Part shown: in pieces, positions 44,059 through 53,265 of the stretch
Layout of the letters: the number at the start of each line of letters is the position of its first letter
How positions within the stretch are numbered: position 1 is the first letter of the stretch
Assembly: GCF_000166415.1 (NCBI RefSeq)
Contig: NC_014654.1
Location: 1,054,001 to 1,118,000 of the forward strand
Source: Halanaerobium hydrogeniformans
GTDB taxonomy: Bacteria > Bacillota > Halanaerobiia > Halanaerobiales > Halanaerobiaceae
Direction: 5' to 3'
DNA: 64,000 nucleotides
Position numbers and translations under genes: made by a program
The notes under the pieces: generated by a model
What the model saw: the letters and a program-made list of their open reading frames with translations, nothing else
The model's database searches: none
What the model was told of the DNA's origin: nothing

Positions 44059-45153
44059 ATGCAGCTTGACTTTGACTTAAATCTAGAACAAAAACAGGAG
44101 CTGGTCTTAACTCCTAAATTACAGATGGCGATTGAAATTCTGCAGTATAGCAATTTAGAATTAAAAGACTATATCGAGGAAGAAATGAAAGAAAATCCTC
44201 TCTTAGACATGTTAGAGGCTGAAAAAGAAATGGATTATAGGCAATCTAATTTCAATGTTATTGAAAAAGATAGGATACAGTATGAGAACTTTGTAGCTTA
44301 CAGGCCGGATTTTTGTGAATATCTTGAAAATCAACTTTTTGAAGTTTTATCTGATGAACAAATAGAACTGGGCAAATTTATTGTTGGTAGTTTAAATCAG
44401 TCTGGCTGTTTATCCATAGAACCTGAAAAAATTGCAGAAATCTTATCTAGAACTGAAAAAGAAGTATTAGAAGTCTACGATAAAATAAAAGAACTGGATA
44501 TAAAATCAGCAGATGATTTAAAAAACTGCAGCACAGAATATATTGATCCTGATTTAATAGTTAAAGAAAAAGATGGTGATTTTGAGATTATCTCAAATGA
44601 TAAATCATATCCTACCCTAAGGATTAGTTCGTATTATTATAACCTGCTCAAAAATCAGGATGATGAAGAGATAAGTGATTATTTAAAAAGAAAGTATCAG
44701 TCTGCTATCTGGTTGATGAAAAGTATTGAGCAGCGCAGAGAGACGATTAGAAAGATTGTCGAAACCATTGTTGAAAAACAGAGGGATTTTTTTAAAAAAG
44801 GTTTAAAACATCTTTATGTGATGACCATGGAAGAGGTAGCTGAAGCAATTGATATGCATGAGTCTACCGTTAGCAGAGCAACAACCTCAAAATATTTGCA
44901 AACTCCCCATGGTATATTTAGTTTGAAATTGTTTTTTAATAGTGGAATCAATAATATTTCTTCGGTCAGTATCAAGGCAATTATCAGTGAAGAGATAGCA
45001 AAGGAAGATAAAAACTCACCCTTAAGTGATAGTAGTTTAGCAGAAATATTAATGACAGAATATTCACTTGATATTTCAAGAAGAACTGTTGCTAAATACC
45101 GCAAATCACTTGGCATACCATGTTCGAGAAAAAGAAAGAAGAATTTTAAATAA
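44059..45153 (+). CDS. rpoN: RNA polymerase sigma-54 factor, short form
   Basis: 364 aa. Region I: LDFDLNLEQKQELVLTPKLQ then MAIEILQYSNLELKDYIEEEM, contacting activator. DNA-binding part: IVEKQRDFFKKGLKHLYVMT, MEEVAEAIDMHESTVSRATT then SKYLQTPHGIFSLKLFF, and the RpoN box SRRTVAKYRKSLGIP. The core-binding region goes from KIKELDIKSADDLKN almost straight to YIDPDLIVKEKDGDFEI, so roughly 60 residues usually present there (the LDPPGVGARDL-ECLLLQL helices) are missing, explaining the short length versus the usual 430-480. No frameshift is seen. It probably serves the activator at 13.3 kb. Confidence 0.88.
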   Translation: MQLDFDLNLEQKQELVLTPKLQMAIEILQYSNLELKDYIEEEMKENPLLDMLEAEKEMDYRQSNFNVIEKDRIQYENFVAYRPDFCEYLENQLFEVLSDEQIELGKFIVGSLNQSGCLSIEPEKIAEILSRTEKEVLEVYDKIKELDIKSADDLKNCSTEYIDPDLIVKEKDGDFEIISNDKSYPTLRISSYYYNLLKNQDDEEISDYLKRKYQSAIWLMKSIEQRRETIRKIVETIVEKQRDFFKKGLKHLYVMTMEEVAEAIDMHESTVSRATTSKYLQTPHGIFSLKLFFNSGINNISSVSIKAIISEEIAKEDKNSPLSDSSLAEILMTEYSLDISRRTVAKYRKSLGIPCSRKRKKNFK

Positions 45154-45156
45154 ATA

Positions 45157-45182
45157 AAACTCTGTCAGCAAAGACAGAGTTT
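45157..45182. terminator. Bidirectional terminator between rpoN and oppC
   Basis: AAACTCTGTC (45157-45166) and GACAGAGTTT (45173-45182) form a perfect stem with a six-base loop. A/T flanks on both sides suit the convergent genes; it overlaps the oppC stop codon by one base. Confidence 0.8.
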
Positions 45183-46288
45183 TATTTATGTTTAGGGTCT
45201 AAAGCATCTCTTAAACCGTCCCCAAGGATATTATAACTTAATACGGTTAGAAAAATAAAAAAACCGGGTAATAATAACCAGGGGAAGTCACTGATTTTTG
45301 TAATGTTTTGTGCTGCAGTCAACATATTGCCCCAGCTTGCCGAAGGCTCCTGAATCCCAAGGCCGATAAAGCTCAAACCACTTTCCATAATTATATAACC
45401 GGGAATCGCAATTGTAGCTCTAATAATTACATAAGTAGTAGTTGCAGGTAGAATATGTCTGGCAATAATCCTTTTGTCTCTAGCACCCATCGCTTTTGCA
45501 GCAGCAATATATTCTTTTTCTTTTACAGATAAAACCATACCTCTAATTACTCTGGCCATTCCTGCCCAGCCTTGAAAAGCCAGGATAGAAATAATTAAAA
45601 AGAAACGAAAACCGGATGAGATCTCAACCGGAAGAACTGCTGCCAGGGCCAAAAGTAGATAAAAGCTTGGAATAGACATAATAACTTCAACAATTCTCAT
45701 TACTAAATTATCAAGCCAGCCTCCATAATAACCTGAGATACCACCGATAATTAGACCAAAAAAAGTAGTGATAAAAATTGCTCCAAAACCGACAAAAAGC
45801 GAGATCCGACCTCCATAGAGGATCCGGGTAAAAAGATCTCTGCCATAATTATCACTTCCAAGTAAAAAGATCGGTATATCACCTTCTACCTGAAAAAAAT
45901 GAAGATCAGTGTTAATAACACCAAACAGTTTATATTCATCACCTCTGGCAAAGAACCTGACGGGATATTTTTTCTCATCATTGATTTCATAGTCTGCCCA
46001 ACCTCTAACTTCTGTTTCATAGATAAAAGGAGACCGAAAACCATCTTCATCTCTAAAATGAACTTTGGTTGGAGGATGAAAAAATTTATCTTTAAAATTC
46101 CTATTAGCAGAATAAGGAGCAAAAAAGGGTGCAAATATTGCCAGTAAATATAAAAATAAAATTAAAAAAGCTGCACTGACAGCAAATTTATTTTTTTTAA
46201 ATTTTTTCCACTTCTTTTTCCACAAAACATTATTAGAATTTCTATTATTTTTTTTTCGTTTTTTGCTGCTAGTATTTATTTTCTTCAT
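45182..46288 (-). CDS. oppC: Peptide/nickel ABC transporter permease (OppC/DppC-like)
   Basis: 368 aa inner-membrane permease. Basic Lys-rich N-terminus, one TM (AVSAAFLILFLYLLAIFAPF), a roughly 90-residue periplasmic insert with FLLGSDNYGRDLFTRILYGG, then the binding-protein-dependent transport domain with EYIAAAKAMGARDKRIIARH as the EAA loop. Downstream partner of oppB in a minus-strand operon, 58 bases apart. No ATPase genes follow; the next gene is convergent rpoN. Confidence 0.9.
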   Translation of the reverse strand: MKKINTSSKKRKKNNRNSNNVLWKKKWKKFKKNKFAVSAAFLILFLYLLAIFAPFFAPYSANRNFKDKFFHPPTKVHFRDEDGFRSPFIYETEVRGWADYEINDEKKYPVRFFARGDEYKLFGVINTDLHFFQVEGDIPIFLLGSDNYGRDLFTRILYGGRISLFVGFGAIFITTFFGLIIGGISGYYGGWLDNLVMRIVEVIMSIPSFYLLLALAAVLPVEISSGFRFFLIISILAFQGWAGMARVIRGMVLSVKEKEYIAAAKAMGARDKRIIARHILPATTTYVIIRATIAIPGYIIMESGLSFIGLGIQEPSASWGNMLTAAQNITKISDFPWLLLPGFFIFLTVLSYNILGDGLRDALDPKHK

Positions 46289-46346
46289 TTAAACACCTCA
46301 AAATTTGATATGAGTGTGTTTCATCTTCAAAAATATTATAAGTATT

Positions 46347-47315
46347 TTAACTATAATGAATACGAGGATCATTAAGAGCTAATAATAAATCAGCAATTAA
46401 ATTACCTATTACAAGCATCAAACTGCCCATCATTAAACCTGCCATAGCTAGATAGAGATCTTTTGATCTTACTGCAGTCAGCATCAGATTACCAAGTCCA
46501 GGCCACCCGGTTACTATTTCAGTTAAAGCTGCACCACTGAATAAAGAGCTGAGCTGGAGTCCAAAAATAGTTATCATTGGATTGATAGCATTGCGAACGG
46601 CATGTTTGTTAATTACAGTACGTTCTTTAAGACCTTTAGCCCTGGCTGTTCTGATATAATCACTGTTAATAACATCTAACATCTGACCCCTCATCTGTCT
46701 CATTATAGTTGCAGTACCTGCTGAACCAAGGACAACAGTTGGTACAATTAAGTGTCTTAAAATATCTATAATTTGCTCTCCTGGTGTCATAAAATCATGC
46801 ATTATACTTGTCATCCCACTTACAGGTAATGGTATATTATATCTTACAATTAAAAACAATAACAGCAGAGCAAAAAAGAAATTGGGGATAGAAAGTCCTA
46901 TAAATGCCAGCACACTAAAGAGATTATCAAGTATATTATAACGATGAGTGGCCGAATAAATTGCAATCGGAATTGCGATTACCCAGGCGAAGATCATCGC
47001 AGATAATGATAGAATTAGAGTGTTAAAAAGTCTGCTGCCGATAATTTGTGTTACAGGAACTCTATAACTAAATGACTCACCTAAATTACCCTGAAGTATT
47101 TGACCCAGCCAGGCAAAATACTGGGTCACTACTCCTTCGTTGAGGCCGAAATCTTCTTTCATATTTTCGATCAATTCCTGTGAAATATCTGGATTCATTC
47201 TCATCTGATCCAAATAATTGCCTGGCGAAAGCTGCATAATAAAAAAGGAAAGCATCGAAATCGCCAGCAAAAGAGGAATTACAATTAAAATTCTTCTTAA
47301 TATATAAGTTTTCAT
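46347..47315 (-). CDS. oppB: Peptide/nickel ABC transporter permease (OppB/DppB-like)
   Basis: 322 aa, TYILRRILIVIPLLLAISML start, SPGNYLDQMR, GNLGESFSYRVPVTQIIGSR and the EAA loop YIRTARAKGLKERTVINKHA; final ALNDPRIHYS is typical of the DppB group. Six transmembrane helices. Follows the substrate-binding protein gene by five bases on the same strand. Intact, unlike that gene. Confidence 0.92.
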   Translation of the reverse strand: MKTYILRRILIVIPLLLAISMLSFFIMQLSPGNYLDQMRMNPDISQELIENMKEDFGLNEGVVTQYFAWLGQILQGNLGESFSYRVPVTQIIGSRLFNTLILSLSAMIFAWVIAIPIAIYSATHRYNILDNLFSVLAFIGLSIPNFFFALLLLFLIVRYNIPLPVSGMTSIMHDFMTPGEQIIDILRHLIVPTVVLGSAGTATIMRQMRGQMLDVINSDYIRTARAKGLKERTVINKHAVRNAINPMITIFGLQLSSLFSGAALTEIVTGWPGLGNLMLTAVRSKDLYLAMAGLMMGSLMLVIGNLIADLLLALNDPRIHYS

Positions 47316-47320
47316 ATTAA

Positions 47321-49045
47321 TTAATTCTCCAGATATAATTCATAAATGTTCCAGAGGACTCCACCATAAGCAGTTGTTTCAGTGTTTTTAAGATTATCTC
47401 GAACAGCATAAATATTATTTGGTGTAACAGTATAAATAACAGGCAGTTTTTCAGAAATTATTTCCTGAAACTCATTATAATATTCTACCCTTTCTTCAGT
47501 TTCTACTGTAGAAACTCCTTTTTTAAACAATTCATCTATTCTAGCTTCCCATTCGGTTGCTGGTTCTTCCTGAACTGGATTTCACATATGGAGATGACCA
47601 TGTGAAGGCCAGACATTAGCACCTGCATGTGGTTCAACCCCACCGGTTAGACCGATTAATATGCTGTCATAATCCCAATCACTGCTCATGTGGCTGGTCA
47701 ACCTGTTAAAATCGATTGGATTAGAATTAACTTTCATCCCCAGTTCTCTTAATTCATTTGCAATAATATTAAGTAATGTTTCTCTGGCTTCATTACCGGA
47801 ATTTGTGAGCATATTAAATTCTACCCTTCTGCCATCCTGATCAATTAAGTGTCCATTATCATTCCAGCTAAAACCACCTTTTTCTAGTTCTTCTCTCGCT
47901 TTTTCTAGGTCATAGGGATATTTTTCTACATCTTCATTCAAAAAGACTTTATTGGGTGCGCTAATTGGACTCCACTGCTTACTGCCCTGACCTGCTAAAG
48001 CCTGATTAATCATAGAGTTTTTATCCATCGAATAGGCAACTGCCCTTCTAAAATGAAGATTTGTAAACCAATCATATTTCCAGGGCTGTTTTTCTAAATT
48101 TGGATTACGAGGATTCATATTAAAAACCAAAAAATTTGTGCTAAATGATGGCCCACCATCTATAATCGAAAAATTACTTCTTTCTGATTGCTGTTTAAGC
48201 CTATTATAATCTATTCCTCTGACACCAAGAATATGAGTTTCTCCTCTTTCAAAAAGCAGAGCTTCAGTTTCCTGACTGCCAACTATAATTCTTACCCATC
48301 TATCAAGATAAGGCAGTGTTCTTCCTTCAGGATCCTGCCGCCAGTAATGTTCATTTTTTTCCATGACAATTCTTTCGCCATTTCTGTAGTCAGCAAGCTT
48401 GTAGGGGCCGGTACCGACTATTTCGGATGGGTCGGTATTGATCCCCCAGGTAGAATTAAAGTTACCATTCTGCCATGGTTCATATAATTTATGTTTGGGT
48501 AAAATTGATAAAGTCATACTGTTTAAAAAGGGCGCAAAAGTTGAGGGTAGTTCAAATTCTACCGTGTATTTATCAATTTTCCTGTATTCTGGAAACTCTC
48601 CGTCAATAATCAAACCATCTCTAGCACTGGTAGGAATATCTCTATCACTTATCAAATCAAAGGTAAAAATAACGTCATCAGCGGTAAATTCATGCCCATC
48701 ATTCCATTTGACACCTTCTCTTAAATAAAATCTGTATGTTTTTCCATCTTCACTAATATCCCAATCTTTGGCCAGACGGCTCTCAATTTCTGTGGTTATT
48801 CCATTTCTTCCAACAAGACCTTCAAAAATATAACCATCTGTAACTTCGCTGGAAGAGGTTTCTTTTGCAATCAAAGTATTAAAAGTTTTTGGATCACCTA
48901 ATAAAGTTGTTATCAATGTACCACCATGATTGCCCTGATCTCTTTGCGAAATCCAGGGATCTTCTAATTCGATATTGTCTGCAGCAGCTAATATTGCAAA
49001 ATTAAAAAGTAATATAATTGTAAGAATAAATACCATTTTTTTCAT
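47321..49045 (-). pseudogene. Oligopeptide ABC transporter binding protein with in-frame TGA
   Basis: Family 5 periplasmic solute-binding protein. Signal peptide KKMVFILTIILLFNFAILAA without a lipobox Cys, then LLGDPKTFNTLIAKETSSSE, LAKDWDISEDGKTYRFYLRE and GVKWNDGHEFTADDVIFTFD. The frame is stopped after residue 487 by TGA at 47582-47584, exactly where this family has Trp (HLHM-W-NP). Beyond it the same frame continues for 86 codons with the expected PATEWEARIDELFKKG and NNIYAVRDNLKN to a stop at 47321. A single G-to-A change (TGG to TGA) explains it. It may be inactive, or give a protein lacking the last 87 residues. Confidence 0.88.
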
Positions 49046-49110
49046 TTTCGACTCTCCCTTATAGTTTAATTGAGAAATACTTCTTAATAAAATATATTCT
49101 AGTTATTGAG

Positions 49111-49130
49111 GTGATTTCCTGCAAAATCAC
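49111..49130. promoter_or_regulatory. Palindrome, candidate operator between opp and the WYL regulator
   Basis: GTGATTT (49111-49117), six bases, AAATCAC (49124-49130). It lies in the 292-bp divergent intergenic region, about 65 bp upstream of the binding-protein start codon. Apart from this the region is AT-rich with no recognisable RNA or ORF. Function inferred from position. Confidence 0.4.
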
Positions 49131-49343
49131 AGTTTAATTTACATTATTCGCGTTAAATCAAGCGATATTAGCAAAATGAAAGAAATCAAGCCATTAATTT
49201 TCAAAAGTTTTTAAAAATAAGCAAAGAATACTAAATTATAGAGGGGAATTAGATTTTTTAATGAATATTATAATTAGAGACCTATATTATGCTCTAATAG
49301 TTACTAACTGCTTATTAAAAAACTGTAGAGGAGAGTATTGCTG

Positions 49344-50318
49344 ATGGCAGATAAGAACAGGATATTTAGAATAATTAAAATCATGATGCTATTAAATGAA
49401 TCATATAATAGCTGGAATGCAAGAAAAATAGCAGATTATTTTGGTATTTCAATTAGAACCTTTCATCGAGATAAAAGCTTAATGGAAGAACTGGGAATTC
49501 CAATCTATTATGACCACAATTTAAAATGTTATAGAATTCTAGATAATTTTAGATTGAAAAGTCCGGATTTAGATAAAGAAGAAACAGAAGCTGTTTTTTT
49601 AGCTGCTAAAGAATATCAAAATAGGAATTTTCCGATGAAGACAGAACTAGAATCTGCTCTTGCTAAAATTTTTAATTCTTTACCAGAATACTTAAAGGGG
49701 AGTATTGGCAGCTATATTAAAAATTATGAAATAATCTCTGCTCCCTTTGTAAAACTTGAAAAGCACCAGCAGAAATTCAATAAAATAAAGGAAGCGATGA
49801 GCAGCAATCTTCAGATAATGGTTAAATATTATTCTATGAGTAGTGATGAAATCAGGGAGAGAAAACTTAACTGCTACAACCTGTTTTTTAATAATGGTGC
49901 TCCCTATCTTTCTGCATACTGCCACCTCAGGGAAGAAACAAGGTTTTTTAGAATCGATAGGATTAAGGAGATAGAATTATTGGCTGAGGAATATCAGATT
50001 CCAGAAGATTATTCTTTAGATAATGAGCTGGCAGCTACCTGGGGAGTTGAGCAGGGGAAAGAAGATCTTGCTTTAAAGATCAAGTTTAGCGGTAGAGCGG
50101 CAAGATTCGTCCCTGAATATCACTGGAGTGATAAACAAAACATTGAAAGGATAAATGACAATGAAATAATATTTTCTATAAAAACGAGCAGCAAAGAAGA
50201 GATTAAAAGCTGGATATTAAGTTTTGGTTCAGATGCAGAAGTTCTACAACCAGCTAGCTTGAAAAAAGAAATTGAGGCTGAGATAAAAAAGATGCTAAAA
50301 ATATATCAGCATAATTAA
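49344..50318 (+). CDS. YafY-type HTH/WYL-domain transcriptional regulator
   Basis: About 324 aa. N-terminal HTH_11 winged helix (NSWNARKIADYFGISIRTFH then RDKSLMEELGIPIYYD), followed by a WYL-like domain (MVKYYSMSSDEIRERKLNCY, FRIDRIKEIELLAEEY) and a C-terminal WCX domain (WSDKQNIERINDNEIIFSIK). WYL domains sense ligands or nucleic acids. Divergent from the opp operon with a shared 292-bp region, so it may control that transporter. The start is ATG 49344 or TTG 49338; the RBS AGAGGAGAG cannot separate them fully. Confidence 0.85.
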   Translation: MADKNRIFRIIKIMMLLNESYNSWNARKIADYFGISIRTFHRDKSLMEELGIPIYYDHNLKCYRILDNFRLKSPDLDKEETEAVFLAAKEYQNRNFPMKTELESALAKIFNSLPEYLKGSIGSYIKNYEIISAPFVKLEKHQQKFNKIKEAMSSNLQIMVKYYSMSSDEIRERKLNCYNLFFNNGAPYLSAYCHLREETRFFRIDRIKEIELLAEEYQIPEDYSLDNELAATWGVEQGKEDLALKIKFSGRAARFVPEYHWSDKQNIERINDNEIIFSIKTSSKEEIKSWILSFGSDAEVLQPASLKKEIEAEIKKMLKIYQHN

Positions 50319-50349
50319 ATAACCCTTTATCTTTACTTAAGCTGACTTT

Positions 50350-50378
50350 TTGCAAGAAAATTAAAAATATCATATAAT
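50350..50378 (+). promoter_or_regulatory. Putative promoter of the MIF-like gene
   Basis: TTGCAA (50350-50355), a 17-base spacer and TATAAT (50373-50378), 67 bases before TTG 50445. Confidence 0.6.
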
Positions 50379-50444
50379 TAAACTGTTGATAAAAAGCTGT
50401 AATTAATTTTATGTTTTAAAAAATATTGAGGGAGGCTGATACTA

Positions 50445-50783
50445 TTGCCTTATTTAAAAGTACAGACAAATCAAAAAGTTAAATCAACTGAAGATTTTAT
50501 TAAAAAATTATCCAAAGAGAGTTCAGAGGCTCTATCAAAACCAGAAGATTATATTATGGTGGTTTTAGAAGCAGAAAAACAGATGAGTTTTGCTGGAAGC
50601 TCAGAGCCCTGTGTTTTCATGGAAGTTAAAAGTATTGGGCTAAAAAAGTCTATGACAGAGGGTCTATCAGAATTTTTATGTAAATTTGCCGAAAAGGAGT
50701 TAAAAGTTAATCAGAACAGGGTATATATTGAATTCAGTGATGCTCCAGGCAAGATGTGGGGCTGGAATGCTGGTACTTTTTAA
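50445..50783 (+). CDS. MIF-like (macrophage migration inhibitory factor family) tautomerase
   Basis: 112 aa, the size of MIF. Pro2 would be the catalytic base after Met removal (MPYLKVQTN). Next come EDYIMVVLEAEKQMSFAGSS, which matches the MIF segment with M-x-F-G-G-S, CVFMEVKSIGLK, and YIEFSDAPGKMWGWNAGTF, matching the family's F-D/N-x2-G-x2-W/V-GW-N-G/T-F end. MIF proteins tautomerise phenylpyruvate-like ketoacids as trimers. TTG start with GGGAGG upstream, own promoter and terminator. MIF homologues are scattered in bacteria; the physiological substrate is unknown. Confidence 0.82.
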   Translation: MPYLKVQTNQKVKSTEDFIKKLSKESSEALSKPEDYIMVVLEAEKQMSFAGSSEPCVFMEVKSIGLKKSMTEGLSEFLCKFAEKELKVNQNRVYIEFSDAPGKMWGWNAGTF

Positions 50784-50789
50784 AGATCG

Positions 50790-50815
50790 GCAGCACTTTA
50801 AGGTGCTGCTTTTTT
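50790..50815 (+). terminator. Rho-independent terminator
   Basis: GCAGCAC (50790-50796) and GTGCTGC (50803-50809) with a six-base loop and six T after it. Confidence 0.88.
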
Positions 50816-50926
50816 CGTTATTAACAAGGAATATTTGTATATTTATCGAATATTAATAATATAGAGACAGCTTATAATTATTAATTAAAAAATAATAGAT
50901 ATATTTTCATCAGAGGGGGCGGTAAT

Positions 50927-52267
50927 TTGAAAGCATTTAAAGCTTATGATATTAGAGGAGTTTATAATAAAGATTTTAATAAAGAAGATGTATATAAAAT
51001 AGGGTATTTTTTACCCAAACTACTGGCAGCAGATAAGGTATTAGTTGGTTATGATGATCGTGAATCAACTCCAGAGCTTTTTGAAGCCCTAGCAAAGGGT
51101 ATAACCGATCAGGGAGCTGATGTATATAAAATAGGTTATGCTACAACTCCGATGGTTTATTATGGTACAGCTAAACATAATTATAAAGCATCAGTTATGA
51201 TTACCGCATCACATAATCCTCCTGAATATAACGGATTAAAGATATCTCGCGAAAATGCTCTTCCGGTTGGCTATGATTCCGGATTAAAAGAGTTAGAAGA
51301 GATGATAGCACAGGAAGAGGTAAAAGCGGTAGGTAAAAAGAAAAAGGGTAATATTTTAGAACATGATATAAAAAATGAATATCTAGAATTTTTAAAAGGT
51401 TATTTACCAGATCTTTCAGAACTAAATCTGGCCATTGATGTTTCAAATGGAATGGCAGCAATATTAACAGAGCAAATTTTTGGTAAAGAACCTCATTATC
51501 TATATAATGAGCTTGATGGTAGATTCCCAAATCATGAAGCAAATCCCTTAAATCCAGAAAATAGAGAAGATGTGCGGAAACTACTTTTAGAAAAGAATTC
51601 GGATTTAGCTTTGATCTTTGATGGAGATGGAGACAGGGTAATGTTTTTAGATGAAAATGGCGAATTTATTGCTCCTGATTTAATAATTGCCCTGCTGGCA
51701 GAATACTTTATAAAACAGGGTAAAGGTAAAACAATTTTATATGATATTAGAACCTCCTGGTCAGTAAAAGAGCATATCGAAGATTTGGGTGGAAGTACCC
51801 ATATGTGGAAAGTAGGTCATGCATATGCAAAACTAAAATTAAGAGAAATTGATGGGATCTGTGGTGGAGAACTGGCCGGCCATTATTATTATAAGGATTT
51901 CTTTTATTGTGATTCAGGAATGCTGACTGCTTTAATAGTTTTAAATGTAGTTGCCAGATTAAAAAAAGAAGGGAAAAGTATTTCTGAGTTAATAGCTGAG
52001 CTTGATAAATATGCAAATTCAGGTGAGGTTAATTTTAAAATCGAGTATAAACAGGAAGTAATGGAAAAATTAAAGGAACATTATTTAAGCACAAAAGAAC
52101 CAGAAAGATTTTTCGATTTTGATGGTTATAGAATTGAGTATGAGAACTGGTGGTTTAATGTGAGACCGTCTAATACTGAACCATATTTAAGGTTGGTTGT
52201 TGAAGCTGAAAATCAGAAGCTGTTAGATGAAAAATTAGCTGAGATCAAAAGTATCATGAATGTTTAA
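50927..52267 (+). CDS. Phosphomannomutase/phosphoglucomutase
   Basis: 446 aa alpha-D-phosphohexomutase. Active-site serine loop MITASHNPPEYNGLKIS, metal loop LIFDGDGDRVMFLDENGEFI, sugar-binding GICGGELAGHYYYKDFF (GEMSGH-like) and phosphate-binding VRPSNTEPYLRLVVEAE. Provides mannose-1-P or glucose-1-P for polysaccharide synthesis. The TTG start has GAGGGGGCGG upstream. Followed by a nitroreductase after 43 bases. Confidence 0.9.
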   Translation: MKAFKAYDIRGVYNKDFNKEDVYKIGYFLPKLLAADKVLVGYDDRESTPELFEALAKGITDQGADVYKIGYATTPMVYYGTAKHNYKASVMITASHNPPEYNGLKISRENALPVGYDSGLKELEEMIAQEEVKAVGKKKKGNILEHDIKNEYLEFLKGYLPDLSELNLAIDVSNGMAAILTEQIFGKEPHYLYNELDGRFPNHEANPLNPENREDVRKLLLEKNSDLALIFDGDGDRVMFLDENGEFIAPDLIIALLAEYFIKQGKGKTILYDIRTSWSVKEHIEDLGGSTHMWKVGHAYAKLKLREIDGICGGELAGHYYYKDFFYCDSGMLTALIVLNVVARLKKEGKSISELIAELDKYANSGEVNFKIEYKQEVMEKLKEHYLSTKEPERFFDFDGYRIEYENWWFNVRPSNTEPYLRLVVEAENQKLLDEKLAEIKSIMNV

Positions 52268-52310
52268 ATTTTATTTAATAAAGAGACTTCTTTAGAAAGG
52301 AGCGGGTTTT

Positions 52311-53099
52311 ATGCATATCCCAGTCAAAGAATGGTATAATGCAGTTCAGACGAGATATTCTCATCAAAAATTTTCCACAAAAAATATTAAGGCCTATACT
52401 CAAAAAACGCTGGAGAATACTATTTATTCACTCAATCAGGTATATCCTGAAGTGAGGTTAGAACTTTACAAAAGTTCAATTCAAGATATTTTACCTGCCT
52501 TAAACGGTAAATATGGTAATTTTACTGATAGTCCGGCATTTTTGGCTATCATTATTAAAGATGAAGGCAAACATCGCTGGACAAAAGCAGGTTATATTGG
52601 TGAGGCTGCAATACTTGAGGCAACTGCTGATGGTTTAGGAACCTGTTGGATTGGAGCAAATTTTGTACAAAGAAAATCTTTGATTAATATTAATCTCCAG
52701 CCTGGAGAACAGTTAATTGCAGTTAGCCCTTTAGGATATTCATCTGAGGGTTATAGTTTTACCAGGCACTTTATCTCTAAACTCTTTCCAAATCGAGATC
52801 GCAAAGATTTAGAGCTTCTCTGTCCAAATGGCTATAATGATGAATGGCCTGGCTGGGTAAAAAATGCAATCCAAACAGCCAGAGCTGCTCCTTCCAGGTT
52901 AAACAGACAGCCATGGCGTTTTTATTATGGAGATGACAGGATTGTCGTTGACTGTGCAGGTGAACCAAGTGAATATAAAAGGCTTGAGTGTGGAATAGCC
53001 CTTCTGCATATTCAAATTGGAGCTATGGATGGTGGGGCAGAAGGGAATATAGAATTCGGTGAAGTAGGACTTGCTTCTTTTGTAAAGAAACATTATTAG
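52311..53099 (+). CDS. Nitroreductase-family flavoprotein (TM1586-like)
   Basis: 262 aa, two half-nitroreductase repeats in one chain. N-terminal WYNAVQTRYSHQKFSTKNI, then FLAIIIKDEGKHRWTKAGYI with GEAAILEATADGLGTCWIGA, and the second half WVKNAIQTARAAPSRLNRQP with ECGIALLHIQIGA. This is the putative TM1586 nitroreductase layout, probably FMN-binding. Substrate unknown. RBS AAAGGAG. Confidence 0.82.
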   Translation: MHIPVKEWYNAVQTRYSHQKFSTKNIKAYTQKTLENTIYSLNQVYPEVRLELYKSSIQDILPALNGKYGNFTDSPAFLAIIIKDEGKHRWTKAGYIGEAAILEATADGLGTCWIGANFVQRKSLININLQPGEQLIAVSPLGYSSEGYSFTRHFISKLFPNRDRKDLELLCPNGYNDEWPGWVKNAIQTARAAPSRLNRQPWRFYYGDDRIVVDCAGEPSEYKRLECGIALLHIQIGAMDGGAEGNIEFGEVGLASFVKKHY

Positions 53100-53134
53100 A
53101 TAAATATTAGATAAATTATTAAATAAAATCTTCT

Positions 53135-53168
53135 AAACCGCAGATGAAAAATATACTGCGGTTTTTTT
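53135..53168 (+). terminator. Rho-independent terminator
   Basis: A nine-bp stem, AAACCGCAG (53135-53143) and CTGCGGTTT (53156-53164), with T continuing to 53168. Confidence 0.88.
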
Positions 53169-53265
53169 AAATTTAATTAAAATACTCAAGATAAATAAAG
53201 AGGATTTAAAGTACTTCTCTTGAAATATATAAAATAAGAAATAAAAAATTTTTGGAGGTCAAATA

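Noticed and set aside
46187-46270. Lys/Asn-rich N-terminus of OppC as a misannotated start
   Set aside because: The basic stretch leads directly into the first transmembrane helix, as in other OppC proteins, so the start at 46288 was kept.
47582-47584. TGA read as Trp or selenocysteine
   Set aside because: Many genes in the window end at TGA and use TGG for Trp, and the family has Trp, not Cys, at this site. A point mutation is simpler.
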